A DNA stretch of 64,000 bases, taken from Limnomonas spitsbergensis (Eukaryota; Chlorophyta; Chlorophyceae; Chlamydomonadales). The notes under the pieces are model-generated. The model was not told the DNA's origin. It ran no database searches and worked only from the letters and a program-made list of their open reading frames with translations. The position numbers and the translations under genes are program-made. Positions 42,401 through 50,207 of this stretch are shown here, one piece after another. Positions within the stretch are counted from its first letter, which is position 1. Each line of letters begins with the position of its first letter. The DNA is taken from assembly GCA_037349105.1 (NCBI GenBank), contig JAYJMM010000099.1, forward strand, positions 682,001 through 746,000, in the 5' to 3' direction.

Positions 42401-45400
42401 TGTTCCTGTTGTCTGGCACTTTCTGCGTGGGGCCGCAATCTCTTTCCGTAGGCTCGTAATTGACGAGCATCCTTGTCTTTTCTTGTCTCTGTGGAGGGTA
42501 GGGTCCTTGCGCCAGTGTTGTTTCTTCTTGCTGCCTTGCTGTCCCGTCAGGTTTGCTCTGCCCTCTTGTTGTTGGGTGGGGTCTGGGATATCAGCGAGGT
42601 CTCCCGGTCTCTCTGTTTTTGTTGTTGTTGGAGTGCCAATGTCCTTGGTATTCAGGTACTGGGTGATCAATGTCTGGTCAGGGTGAAGGGAAGCCTGGAA
42701 CATGGTTCCTGTCGGCATGGGGTTTCTTGCTATAGCAGTGATGTACATGTTTCCCTCGTGTATCTCTCTTTGATCCTTTGGGAGGCTCAACGTCGTGTTT
42801 CTTTTTCTTATCATGTCTCTTAGGTCTTTGTCTGCACCGGGCCCGTTGTTTGCCATGACTGAGAGTCTGTTTAAGGCTATGATGTGCTTGTCTTTGACAT
42901 TTCTCCCGTATCTGTTTCTCAGGCCTCTCCCATCCATCAAGTGCTTGCCTCCCTGTTCTGTCAGGTCTGCTAGGTGAGTGATTCCTAGGTGAAACAAGGG
43001 TTGAAGCAGGGTGTACGCATTGAGGGGGTCTGTGGCAGGGAGGGTAGGAGTGGCAGGGTTGAGCTGTTCTAGCGCTTGGGCGAGTTCCGGGGTATGTGCT
43101 GTGAATTGTTGCACCTTGCTTTTCATGATGATCAGGTCATTATCTGTGATATGGGACAGTTGTCTGAGCCGCATGCAATGTTTAGCCTGTTGGGTGTCTT
43201 TAAACCCTGTGGGGCACCCGCCCATGTATTTGAGCTGCTTCTCCAGGAGACTTCGAGTGACTGTGCCCATGCGCCCTTCATCGCGTAGGGATGTGATGAG
43301 CAGTTCTGTATTCTTCCTTGCGTATTCTGTCGCCAGGGATGCACACCCCAGCCCGAAGGACGCGACATCTTGGTGTACGGTAGCTGAGTTAGCACATGTC
43401 CACAGTCCGTACGCCTTCTTGACGGCCGTGGCCATGATGCTGTCTAGAATCTGGAGGTCAGCTCCCGTGCATGGGGTTATCCCAAAGGTGTTTGAGATTG
43501 AGGGCTTAATAGTTGTCTCAATGATATGCTTAATTTGTCTTGGAGTGGCATGTGAGGCTTGCAGCTCCTCAATCTTTTGCCTTGCCTTCTTTATCAAGTT
43601 TTGGTGCTGGAACTTCCAGTCTAGTGTCATCGTGAGCTCTGCACCGAGGTATCTGAAGGGATCTATTGGGGGAAGGTGTTGCACGTATTGTCCTTGGACC
43701 ATTATCTGATTTTCCAGTTGTCTTCTTACTTGCACCAGAGCATCCTTGTTCCCATATAGTCCAGTGCGCATGTTTTGATAAAGGACACCTGATACTAGAG
43801 TTTTCCCAGTGTTGACCTTCATTTTCGCGTAGTCGGAGTAGAGACTAAGTTTCTCTGCTTGTACATGCAGGTCCGACAGTTTACTTGTCAGCATTGACAA
43901 GTCGTCTGCAAATGCTGCATTGCTGAGTGAGTGCTCCATGCGAGCGTTCATGTCATCTATGCATCCAAACATGTAGCCCCTGGCCCCGACTTGGGCCCAC
44001 CGGAGCAGTGGTTCAATGTAGATGAGGAAAAGGAGGGGTGAAAGGGTGTCCCCCTGTATGCTGCCCCGCCCCATGGGGATCTTGCCAGTGAGCTCTGTGC
44101 CCCATCGGACCTGGGTTGTTGCCCCCATGTAAAGGTTTTTAACTGCATCCACCGCATCTGTAGGGAACCCTAGGTCGTACATGATCATAAGGAGAATGTC
44201 GTGGTCCATCATGTTAAACGCTGAAGAGAAGTCGACTTGTAAGTTATAGATATTCTGGCCGGTGTGTCGCGCATCTTCGAGCGCCATGACTAGCATCTGT
44301 AGTTGGTCCATGGTGCTGGCTTTTGTCCTGAACCCCTTTTGGGTAGAGCTCAAAAGCAAGTGTTTTTCAGCGTAGTCGGACATAGCCCTTGTTTGAAGCC
44401 TCGTCCAGAGTTTGTGTAGGGCATTTAGCATCCCGATAGGCCTCTTCTTATCTATCAAGGTTTCGTCCGTCCCCTTCTCCAACAGTTGTGTAGTACTTTG
44501 CTTCCATTCGTCTGGGGTCACACCGGTTGCCCACATGATGATCATGAGCATGTGCATGCACTCCTTGAACTCGTGTGTCATCATTTTTAGGAGTTCATTT
44601 ACGATCCCATCTGGTCCTGGTGATTTCCCATCACTTAGTGTGTGTAGGCATTCTTCAAACACTGAGTATTGCTGGATTGTTCTGTGCAGCCATGGTCGGT
44701 TTGGGAGACGGGTCGCCAGTGTTTCCAAGGTAAATTTATCGGGGCCCTTTGTCCATGGATACTGCCGAGTGACCTCATGTGGGTGGTATTTGCCGCTCTT
44801 GGGGGCACATGGGGTCAGCAATTTGGTGAAATGTTCCTCCACAATCGAGATCATCTTCTTGGGGTCGTCAGTGATGTGGTTTGTGGCCGGGTCCACAAGG
44901 GCTTTGTAGTTGGTTCCGGAGGCTGGCTTCTTGAAGATGTTCCTGTTTGCCATTTTCGGTTTTTTGTTAATGAGATCTCTGGTAGCTTTGATCGCTTGGT
45001 CGAGATTTTGCTTGTCCTGTCCTTTGTCCATGGTCTGGATCTCGGCCCTAATGCCTCTGATGACTTGTGAGAGGATCTGCCCACTATTCATGCCCATGTT
45101 TGTCTCCAAGGTTGCAGCTTCGTGAAGTCTCTTCTCCATACCGCTGGGAAGGTTAGTCTGGTTAGCTATAATCTCTTGCATCCCTGTAGTTGTGTCGATA
45201 GCAGTATTGCGGACTTCATTTCTAATCTCATGACAGGCATGAAAGTGCTTGCATAACATTACTCTTTTTCGGGACAGAACCCGTGAGCGGAGGTGAGTCC
45301 CAGAGGGGTTCGTGTTTTTGCACTCGCATGTCTGTAAGGCGATCGCTTGTGTCTTTTGTAGAGCACTCAACAGTTGTTCACTCAGCTCATTCACTTTTAC

Positions 45401-48400
45401 CGCCGCATTTAGTCCCTGAATAATGGGTAGGCGGTTGCTTGTCTTCCCGTCTTCGGACTCAATCCTGTTGAAGTACGGCTGAATATCTTCCTTAATTACC
45501 AGCTGCATTTTCTGGTGCAGGTCTCGAGTCTCGCCGGCGATACCCTCTGAGAAGGTGGAGATTTTGTTGGCGAAGGCTGTCTTGTCGGTGAGGCTGATAG
45601 GGCGGACCAAGACCCGGGTGGAGGGCCGTGTGGGCTGTTTTTTTATAGTGGGGATGAAAATCCCTGTGTTTCTCAGTTCAATGATGCCTAGCAGGGGTGT
45701 GTGATCTGATTGGGTTCCTATTTGGAGGACGTTGGTCTTACTTTTGATGATGCTCATATCCAGGTTTGTGAGAATATCGTCAATTCTGCTGGTTGTCTGG
45801 GACTCACTTGTACCGTTGAAGTGGGTGTAGGTGTGGCCTCGAGGGCTAAGGTTCATTTCTAGGGGTGAAAGTTCAACTGCTTCAACAAATTTCCTGTGTG
45901 TCTCATCCTTGTGGTAGGTGTGTCCGCTGCTCCTGTCACCTTGAAGCAACGTTGCATTCCAGTCGCCGAGCATAATATGGCAAGAAGGGTTGCAGTTGTG
46001 TGTTTCTTGCATGCTTTCCGTGAGTATGCTGTACATTGTTAGTCTCTCTGTCTCCTCCTCTGGTGAGCAACCTGCCGGCGCATAGACCCCTGTGATGTTG
46101 ATGGGCCTGGAGTGGGGCAGGTTGATGGCAACGTTCAGAATTCTCCCATTGCAATTGTCGCCTTCTGTTCGGGTGGCCTTGCCCAAAACTGCAATGTGTT
46201 CCTTGATGGCGATGATGACCCCTCGCAAGCCTCTGCCATGTTCGCTGTGTGTACACGCCCAGTATTGATACCCCTGTAGGGCTTCTTGCAACCATCTGGC
46301 TTTTTTCCGCTTGGGGAGCATGTTTGTCTCGGTGAGTACGAGGATATCTGGGTTATGCTGCTGGATGGTCATTTCTATGTCATACTTTGCAGTGTAAGCA
46401 CCCTGGACATTGGCTGTGATCATGCGCAACGTAGCCGGTTGACAGGCTGTTTGATCTTCTCTGTGGGGTGGAGCACTTGGTTGGCGTGGTAGGCTTTTAT
46501 TTTCTTGAGCAGACTTGTTTTTTAATATCTGTTTCACCTTTGCTTTTTGCTGAGCTGGTTCTGGCGCACTAGTGATCAAGTTAGTGAGGTACGATATAAT
46601 GAGGGGCTGAAGCAGTTTGTTCTTTTTCTTTCCTTCCGTTGTGTGCGGGAGGGCGGTGTTGCATTTAGTTTGTTTTTTCTTGAGCTTACGTACGTAAGCT
46701 TTGGGAGCCATTTTATTTTGTTTTGTTCTTTCAGCACCGTTTATCTTCTCATGCCCTTGAATTGTCCTTCCTTTGATGGCACATCTAGGTGGGTCGAAGA
46801 CTGTGACATGGGTGGGGGGGGCTGCATTGATGTTTGATGTATCATCTTGTCCCATGGTGGCATCTTGGTCTGGAAAAGATAACCTCATAAGGTGATTAAG
46901 CTCATCGTTTCTAGCCGGGCCATGCCTTGGTTGCACGTATTGCACGATGCGCTTGGCCCGTACAATAATCGATGTGATAGAGTCTGGGAGCACCGGTCCC
47001 TGGATACATGGAAACATGAACCTGATTGTTTTTGACGTACAGTCTCCAATATCTCTCAGGAAGTCGTCCCATGTCTGCATCAATAGCACAAACGCTTGTA
47101 GTAGCGTTTTTTCGTCTGGGAGGCCTGATGCTTCGTTCAAGCATCTATCTCGTAAAGCTGTCAGGCTATTAGGGGGCAGGGTACTGGTGGGGTTGCGAGA
47201 GGCAGCCAATGGCAGCATGGGCTCGAAGTGCCCAGCTAGGGTATTTCCAGAAAACCACACATGCAAGGCGGGGGCAGCGTCATTTATTGGTTGGACTCCT
47301 AGGAGTTGGCTCACAATGCTGCGTTCTCCGTCAGACTCTGATAATTGGTGCTGGTGCACTGTTATTTGCAATGCCATTGCAGTCCAGTGGGTGATGACGC
47401 CGTCAGCCCATAGTCCCTCACCCGTATTCCCATCACACGGCGTGGCCATTCGTCTTGCCCAGTCACATAGCTTGTGTCTCGAATCAGTACCATGTACTTG
47501 TTGGTAGATGAGCGTGGTTAAGGACCTGACCGCATCCTGCCTGCCTTGGGACAGAGCTTGCCTGAAAGTTTGCACCCCCAGGCCTCTTAACATGCTAGGA
47601 GGAATACCTGATAGATGTGCTAGAGAGTCAAAGTAACAGTCCCCCTCCGAGAAGGAAAAATGAGGGCCTGATATAATTTGTAGGCCACTTTGCTGCAAAA
47701 ACATTTGTTTTATGTCTTGCACGCTTTGTGAATCAGGTCCAAGCGGGAGGCTCACCCTATTCCTCAAAGGCATGGGAGTCGGTGAGTCGAGGATTGTGAT
47801 TGGGCTGAGGGAGGCCCCCCGGGGGTGCCTGATAGGTGGGAAGTTCAAACATGCATTTCTGCATTCGGCTAAGCTGTTGGCATGGAAGTATCCGCATACT
47901 TCATATGCCTTGTCTCTCAGGTCTCGCATGTTTAGGTCTGCTTCCATGCCCCCCCCTGAGATCACTGCTCTACTTTTTTTTTCTGAGTCTAGCCAGTACC
48001 ATTTATCTTTGTACCGGCGAAGAGTGCTTGCGTGCCGATAGGTTGCTTCTTTAGTTATGACGACAAAAGCATCAAACTGGTATTTCTCTTTGTCTTGCAG
48101 GTCCTTTAGGAGCTTGTCTAGTGTGTCTACTGTCAGCTTCAATAAATCGCTACGTTGATCCATCAGCATGCGGTAGTCCATACCATAGTTTTCAAACGCG
48201 TAGAAGGCCCATGCTGTGGTTGTGAAGTTCCCATTCGATTGGAATTGAAGTTGGTCAGGCATAAGGGTGTATCTATGGTGCTCGTAGGTCGGTTTCTGCC
48301 TTTGGCTCATGAACCAGTCCATAATCTCCCACTTTGTGTGTGTGAGGGGTGCACCCATGAGCATAGCCATTGCATGTGCTTGGCAGAACAAACCCTCCTG

Positions 48401-49471
48401 CTTTTCATAGTGGATCCCCTCCGGTATGGTGTGGTTCCCTTTGTGTGTTAATTTTTGTTTGATCCAGTTTGCACCCCCTCCTATTTGCCTTGAATAGGTA
48501 CCCTCGGTGTGTCTATCCTGGTTTGCTCGCCTTGCGTTTACCTCCTTGTGATAATTGCAGTCAGTTCTTTCCTGACTCCTGTATTTTCCTGTATGCTTGA
48601 GCCATGGATCCTTGGAACCTTGGGCCCCTGGGTTGTTCCATTTGCGCGTTAATCTCCGAGATTGCTTAAGCATGTATTTTAATAGCCAGGCTTTTTTATT
48701 TGGGGATGCCATGTACTTTTGTAAGATATACCTACGGACATGCTCCCCAGTGATTTTCTTCGTATTTTTCGTTTTACGTTCTTTTTTCTTCGTGAGATAG
48801 GCGTATTTATTTTTATTTACCGTTGTTACCAAGATCTCGCTGTTCACACCGCTGTTTACCAGTGGGGCCTCTGTTGTGGATTCTTCACTGATGTTAGAAG
48901 CATGCCAAGTTCCTAGGTAGGAGAGGATCCCCATGACAAGTGTAGCACAAATGTAACTTGCAAACGTGCTCGTTGAAAGGCTAGCAGGGATATGCATACA
49001 GTTAGTATTATTTCCTTGGCTGATCCCTGGCAGAAAGTTTAGTTTGCTCATGTTCTCAGATCTCTGAATTGAGGCTGGGGTTGAGGTTTTTCCTAGATTT
49101 GGCCTACGACGTGCCGAGAGGTTGGCCATGGCATCTGGGCAGGTGTCAAAAAATCGAGCGGTTAGCCATGGCCTCTGGGCAGAGTATACATTCGATGCGT
49201 ATATTTGTGCTTCCTGCAGAATAGAAAACGCATTTCGAGGACTGTGGAAGTGGTGGGTTGGCAACTGGGTCAGGAACGCGTTGTATGTCTGCTGCATGGA
49301 GAGGTCAGACCAGAGGTAAGACGATCGAAGAATGAAGACACAGCAATGGCTTCGCGACAGATGAGAGATGCAAGATGTGCACGTCTGGCATAAATGTATA
49401 GAGAGAACTATCAGCAGCGTGCCCGACCGTGAGCTGCTCCCGATCGCAGATGCAGGCAATAGCCGTCCCAA
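39434..49471 (-). CDS. Giant LINE polyprotein: Josephin, OTU, APE, RT, PHD, RNase H
   Basis: 3345 codons. Residues 1-345: basic, Lys-rich, with one hydrophobic stretch (about 165-188). 350-500: Josephin-like peptidase, Q358, C363, H480, D495, with ataxin-3-like spacing (EKQEGLFC). 600-755: OTU-like peptidase, EGDCYFDSL (C612), WADG, GHFEPML (H748). 1014-1265: APE endonuclease, N1021, E1048, Y1130, D1170/N1172, D1231, SDH 1255-1257. 1600-1960: RT, SPGPDG, D1747, GSIQGDTLSPLLF, FADD 1854-1857. 2482-2536: PHD finger, C4HC3, followed by a chromodomain-like WKPIWEPEEML (about 2551-2563). 3005-3150: RNase H, D3012, E3062, D3080, H3132, D3142. 3274-3290: CCHC finger. The end is an RLE start, cut by TAA. 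It would make and insert element copies; the peptidases may process the polyprotein or remove ubiquitin. All catalytic residues seen are intact, so the copy is young. ATG choice is uncertain; a later Met is possible. Confidence 0.9.
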   Translation of the reverse strand: MGRLLPASAIGSSSRSGTLLIVLSIHLCQTCTSCISHLSRSHCCVFILRSSYLWSDLSMQQTYNAFLTQLPTHHFHSPRNAFSILQEAQIYASNVYSAQRPWLTARFFDTCPDAMANLSARRRPNLGKTSTPASIQRSENMSKLNFLPGISQGNNTNCMHIPASLSTSTFASYICATLVMGILSYLGTWHASNISEESTTEAPLVNSGVNSEILVTTVNKNKYAYLTKKKERKTKNTKKITGEHVRRYILQKYMASPNKKAWLLKYMLKQSRRLTRKWNNPGAQGSKDPWLKHTGKYRSQERTDCNYHKEVNARRANQDRHTEGTYSRQIGGGANWIKQKLTHKGNHTIPEGIHYEKQEGLFCQAHAMAMLMGAPLTHTKWEIMDWFMSQRQKPTYEHHRYTLMPDQLQFQSNGNFTTTAWAFYAFENYGMDYRMLMDQRSDLLKLTVDTLDKLLKDLQDKEKYQFDAFVVITKEATYRHASTLRRYKDKWYWLDSEKKSRAVISGGGMEADLNMRDLRDKAYEVCGYFHANSLAECRNACLNFPPIRHPRGASLSPITILDSPTPMPLRNRVSLPLGPDSQSVQDIKQMFLQQSGLQIISGPHFSFSEGDCYFDSLAHLSGIPPSMLRGLGVQTFRQALSQGRQDAVRSLTTLIYQQVHGTDSRHKLCDWARRMATPCDGNTGEGLWADGVITHWTAMALQITVHQHQLSESDGERSIVSQLLGVQPINDAAPALHVWFSGNTLAGHFEPMLPLAASRNPTSTLPPNSLTALRDRCLNEASGLPDEKTLLQAFVLLMQTWDDFLRDIGDCTSKTIRFMFPCIQGPVLPDSITSIIVRAKRIVQYVQPRHGPARNDELNHLMRLSFPDQDATMGQDDTSNINAAPPTHVTVFDPPRCAIKGRTIQGHEKINGAERTKQNKMAPKAYVRKLKKKQTKCNTALPHTTEGKKKNKLLQPLIISYLTNLITSAPEPAQQKAKVKQILKNKSAQENKSLPRQPSAPPHREDQTACQPATLRMITANVQGAYTAKYDIEMTIQQHNPDILVLTETNMLPKRKKARWLQEALQGYQYWACTHSEHGRGLRGVIIAIKEHIAVLGKATRTEGDNCNGRILNVAINLPHSRPINITGVYAPAGCSPEEETERLTMYSILTESMQETHNCNPSCHIMLGDWNATLLQGDRSSGHTYHKDETHRKFVEAVELSPLEMNLSPRGHTYTHFNGTSESQTTSRIDDILTNLDMSIIKSKTNVLQIGTQSDHTPLLGIIELRNTGIFIPTIKKQPTRPSTRVLVRPISLTDKTAFANKISTFSEGIAGETRDLHQKMQLVIKEDIQPYFNRIESEDGKTSNRLPIIQGLNAAVKVNELSEQLLSALQKTQAIALQTCECKNTNPSGTHLRSRVLSRKRVMLCKHFHACHEIRNEVRNTAIDTTTGMQEIIANQTNLPSGMEKRLHEAATLETNMGMNSGQILSQVIRGIRAEIQTMDKGQDKQNLDQAIKATRDLINKKPKMANRNIFKKPASGTNYKALVDPATNHITDDPKKMISIVEEHFTKLLTPCAPKSGKYHPHEVTRQYPWTKGPDKFTLETLATRLPNRPWLHRTIQQYSVFEECLHTLSDGKSPGPDGIVNELLKMMTHEFKECMHMLMIIMWATGVTPDEWKQSTTQLLEKGTDETLIDKKRPIGMLNALHKLWTRLQTRAMSDYAEKHLLLSSTQKGFRTKASTMDQLQMLVMALEDARHTGQNIYNLQVDFSSAFNMMDHDILLMIMYDLGFPTDAVDAVKNLYMGATTQVRWGTELTGKIPMGRGSIQGDTLSPLLFLIYIEPLLRWAQVGARGYMFGCIDDMNARMEHSLSNAAFADDLSMLTSKLSDLHVQAEKLSLYSDYAKMKVNTGKTLVSGVLYQNMRTGLYGNKDALVQVRRQLENQIMVQGQYVQHLPPIDPFRYLGAELTMTLDWKFQHQNLIKKARQKIEELQASHATPRQIKHIIETTIKPSISNTFGITPCTGADLQILDSIMATAVKKAYGLWTCANSATVHQDVASFGLGCASLATEYARKNTELLITSLRDEGRMGTVTRSLLEKQLKYMGGCPTGFKDTQQAKHCMRLRQLSHITDNDLIIMKSKVQQFTAHTPELAQALEQLNPATPTLPATDPLNAYTLLQPLFHLGITHLADLTEQGGKHLMDGRGLRNRYGRNVKDKHIIALNRLSVMANNGPGADKDLRDMIRKRNTTLSLPKDQREIHEGNMYITAIARNPMPTGTMFQASLHPDQTLITQYLNTKDIGTPTTTKTERPGDLADIPDPTQQQEGRANLTGQQGSKKKQHWRKDPTLHRDKKRQGCSSITSLRKEIAAPRRKCQTTGTCLCTRHDYKRKEAEHIFAFAKSKITEGERAATVIQEMYGHTNQVAAITGWRMVTEPSKGRYQKGKDRIKQIQYQVTWHPSIIDEWAIPYHGMAGYTPEKIEACCRKTLGLGQDLHAHDWAGVAACEGCWNPHSLQYDDASGCYDDIITCDVCYKYYHVQCLGQPVDWRPTQDKWTCPACTHATSTTQVEGLVRVTWKPIWEPEEMLRTEENTAALLRQWVSENHDQPPARTSEGTMLDRHLSNMAQQGFHQNHSSWDTTLGDNIREMITFDMEPINPQLDIDAPTGECKIEVREIETWNPKSTTQIMTTEMACVYKGNGRCVGTIAKDRLITLRRLYEQAADEGIHAKMTPPPSSFEEEMVDLIIRHKEGTKTQTKQMQDNFSIPPQFRALIDTHFGVYKERFSSPLQVRDHATTYWSIYARDQAFQAQTNAFQHRWTGYSHAFPNRDEPSLEKAVRWAVWSADMTREPTATVLYLPRGMKSSGKPSYQKWLDKYPKYCTRIASTKSSPFPLWKEESWTQGATPPPMHKCHMDIIVVWNKEAQSVQIGWKQDLPIRLLRTTLAHVEKHPQARANPLLTATWTQPPPPCGDRVEEGQGELSHAQPMIGSSSFQRSPRDTDIPRATEVDPVDACNCLQWFQENSALKHNWREIAYTDGSCIETSLKEGRKFQLTGAGLHIPSATPDQQDITINPAGEGPTNTINRAELAGIYGALVKRQTKIAVDSATSLYQIRKAIRSPMSLTYHKHRDLLQHIVGQLQLMASQGKIVEFHKVKAHNGDIGNEKADGVAKRAATQKGECDLTVPVSSEPSQYSSFWLFTKPDEEDPNQVEPQGLEDLKGALKTHIHERQKLGRSNIDSVYFQGWQRLQSIANGALSNSFFNHPGVTLAEKKTALRWRHGCLWNNKVAFRWGKSTTDKCPLCGEHDSAGHITGACKHPEMQKMYIERHHGTGRILLRAVSKGSMGGDIVMADLGTAEKCERAGAPAMLMN

Positions 49472-50054
49472 CCACTGGGTGGGGTAAAATCCAAGGGCAA
49501 ACTTGGCTTACCTCATTCGAGCCCTGGCAGTTCGGGAAGATAAGCACGACCTGCATTCCCCCCTCGATCGAATCCTGGGAGGTCTGGAAAGTAGCAAATT
49601 TCCAACCGGTGACATTGAGTTTGCCTGCGTGTCTGGGTCTCTTAGAGGAGGCGTCGTCATGGCCATTCCTGCATTTCAACGCTTCTGAATAGAAGTTCAT
49701 TATCATTTGATTTTGGTCAGAACTGCAAATCTGGATGTTCAAAACATGTTGATGGGCATGTTCAACTTCGACATGCGCCTTTGTCCGAGGGATTCTTTTG
49801 TTCCACGTATCATACCCCTCGGTATATGACAGCGGTTTCCATCCTAGCATAGATTGTAGAGGCATCATCAGTGACAAAAAACCCACCACTCCTGTTCTGG
49901 GTTTCGCATCACTGACGTTGATAGCCCCTACCTCGTCCGCATAGGAGGCGTGCACATGCACATGTGTGTGCATAATGCTCAGCATGACGATCATGATCAA
50001 ATTGACCACCTTCTTGACCGAAGCTGTCCGCGCCATATCGAGGGGATGTTGCAT
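49305..50054 (-). CDS. Second ORF at the LINE 5' end, unknown
   Basis: 249 codons from ATG at 50054, in another frame than the giant ORF and overlapping its first 167 bases. The N-terminus (VKKVVNLIMIVMLSIMHTHV) is hydrophobic like a signal peptide or anchor. The rest is mixed and without low complexity (GGMQVVLIFPNCQGSNEV, AIACICDREQLTVG). It has no RRM, CCHC or coiled coil, so it is not a usual LINE ORF1. It may be an element-specific protein, a 5' exon of the giant ORF through splicing, or captured host sequence. The length of the frame and protein-like composition support coding; the identity is open. Confidence 0.45.
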   Translation of the reverse strand: MQHPLDMARTASVKKVVNLIMIVMLSIMHTHVHVHASYADEVGAINVSDAKPRTGVVGFLSLMMPLQSMLGWKPLSYTEGYDTWNKRIPRTKAHVEVEHAHQHVLNIQICSSDQNQMIMNFYSEALKCRNGHDDASSKRPRHAGKLNVTGWKFATFQTSQDSIEGGMQVVLIFPNCQGSNEVSQVCPWILPHPVVGTAIACICDREQLTVGHAADSSLYTFMPDVHILHLSSVAKPLLCLHSSIVLPLV

Positions 50055-50120
50055 CGTGTATTCGCGTAGAGGATTAACATTTTATCCTAAATCGATATCA
50101 GTGAAGCAATCTGGCAATCT

Positions 50121-50207
50121 GACATCCAGCTGGCTATCCGTAATGATGAGGAGTTGAGCAAGCTGCTGGGCACCGTCACCATTGCATCTGGTGGCGTTTT
50201 GCCCAAT
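50121..50207 (+). pseudogene. Histone H2A gene fragment
   Basis: 29 plus-strand codons read [16 protein letters not shown], then [13 protein letters not shown]. This matches the conserved end of the canonical H2A fold (the '[12 protein letters not shown]...VTIA.GGVLPNI' region), except that a Gly-to-Asp-type change replaces the usual His before IQLA. Upstream similarity stops abruptly (GGCAATCTGACATCC). Downstream the codons run straight into the satellite where 'IHAVLLPKK' is expected. No start, no stop and no polyadenylation or stem-loop element, so it is a fragment. It lies head to head with the LINE, exactly between its 5' end and the satellite. Confidence 0.85.

Larger units (their letters stand above)
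38829..50120 (-). mobile_element. Dualen/RandI-type non-LTR retrotransposon, nearly intact
   Basis: About 11.3 kb, minus strand, inserted in a 37-bp satellite. It has a 3' tail of four TTCC repeats (38829-38845), a 3' UTR of about 100 bp, a 3345-codon ORF, the remaining part of an RLE domain after one TAA, and a 5' region with a second ORF. APE and RLE endonucleases, RT and RNase H on one element is the diagnostic set of the Dualen (RandI) clade known from Chlamydomonas, which also carries a cysteine protease. LINEs of this kind copy their RNA at a nicked target (target-primed reverse transcription). No clear target-site duplication is visible. The left side ends CGGTA and the right side resumes at CTAATAATCC after a histone fragment, consistent with loss of about four bases or fewer at the target. 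The 5' boundary is inferred from where the H2A fragment starts. Confidence 0.88.

Noticed and set aside
39447..48800. Many plus-strand frames of 60-230 codons (for example 43011-43709 and 41096-41692)
   Set aside because: They are antisense to the giant LINE ORF, whose domains are all on the minus strand; hydrophobic Leu/Cys-rich composition is what the reverse of this ORF gives.
38829..50120. LTR retrotransposon or DNA virus origin for the giant ORF
   Set aside because: No long terminal repeats, integrase, capsid or polymerase genes. APE, RT, RNase H and RLE in this order are a non-LTR pattern.
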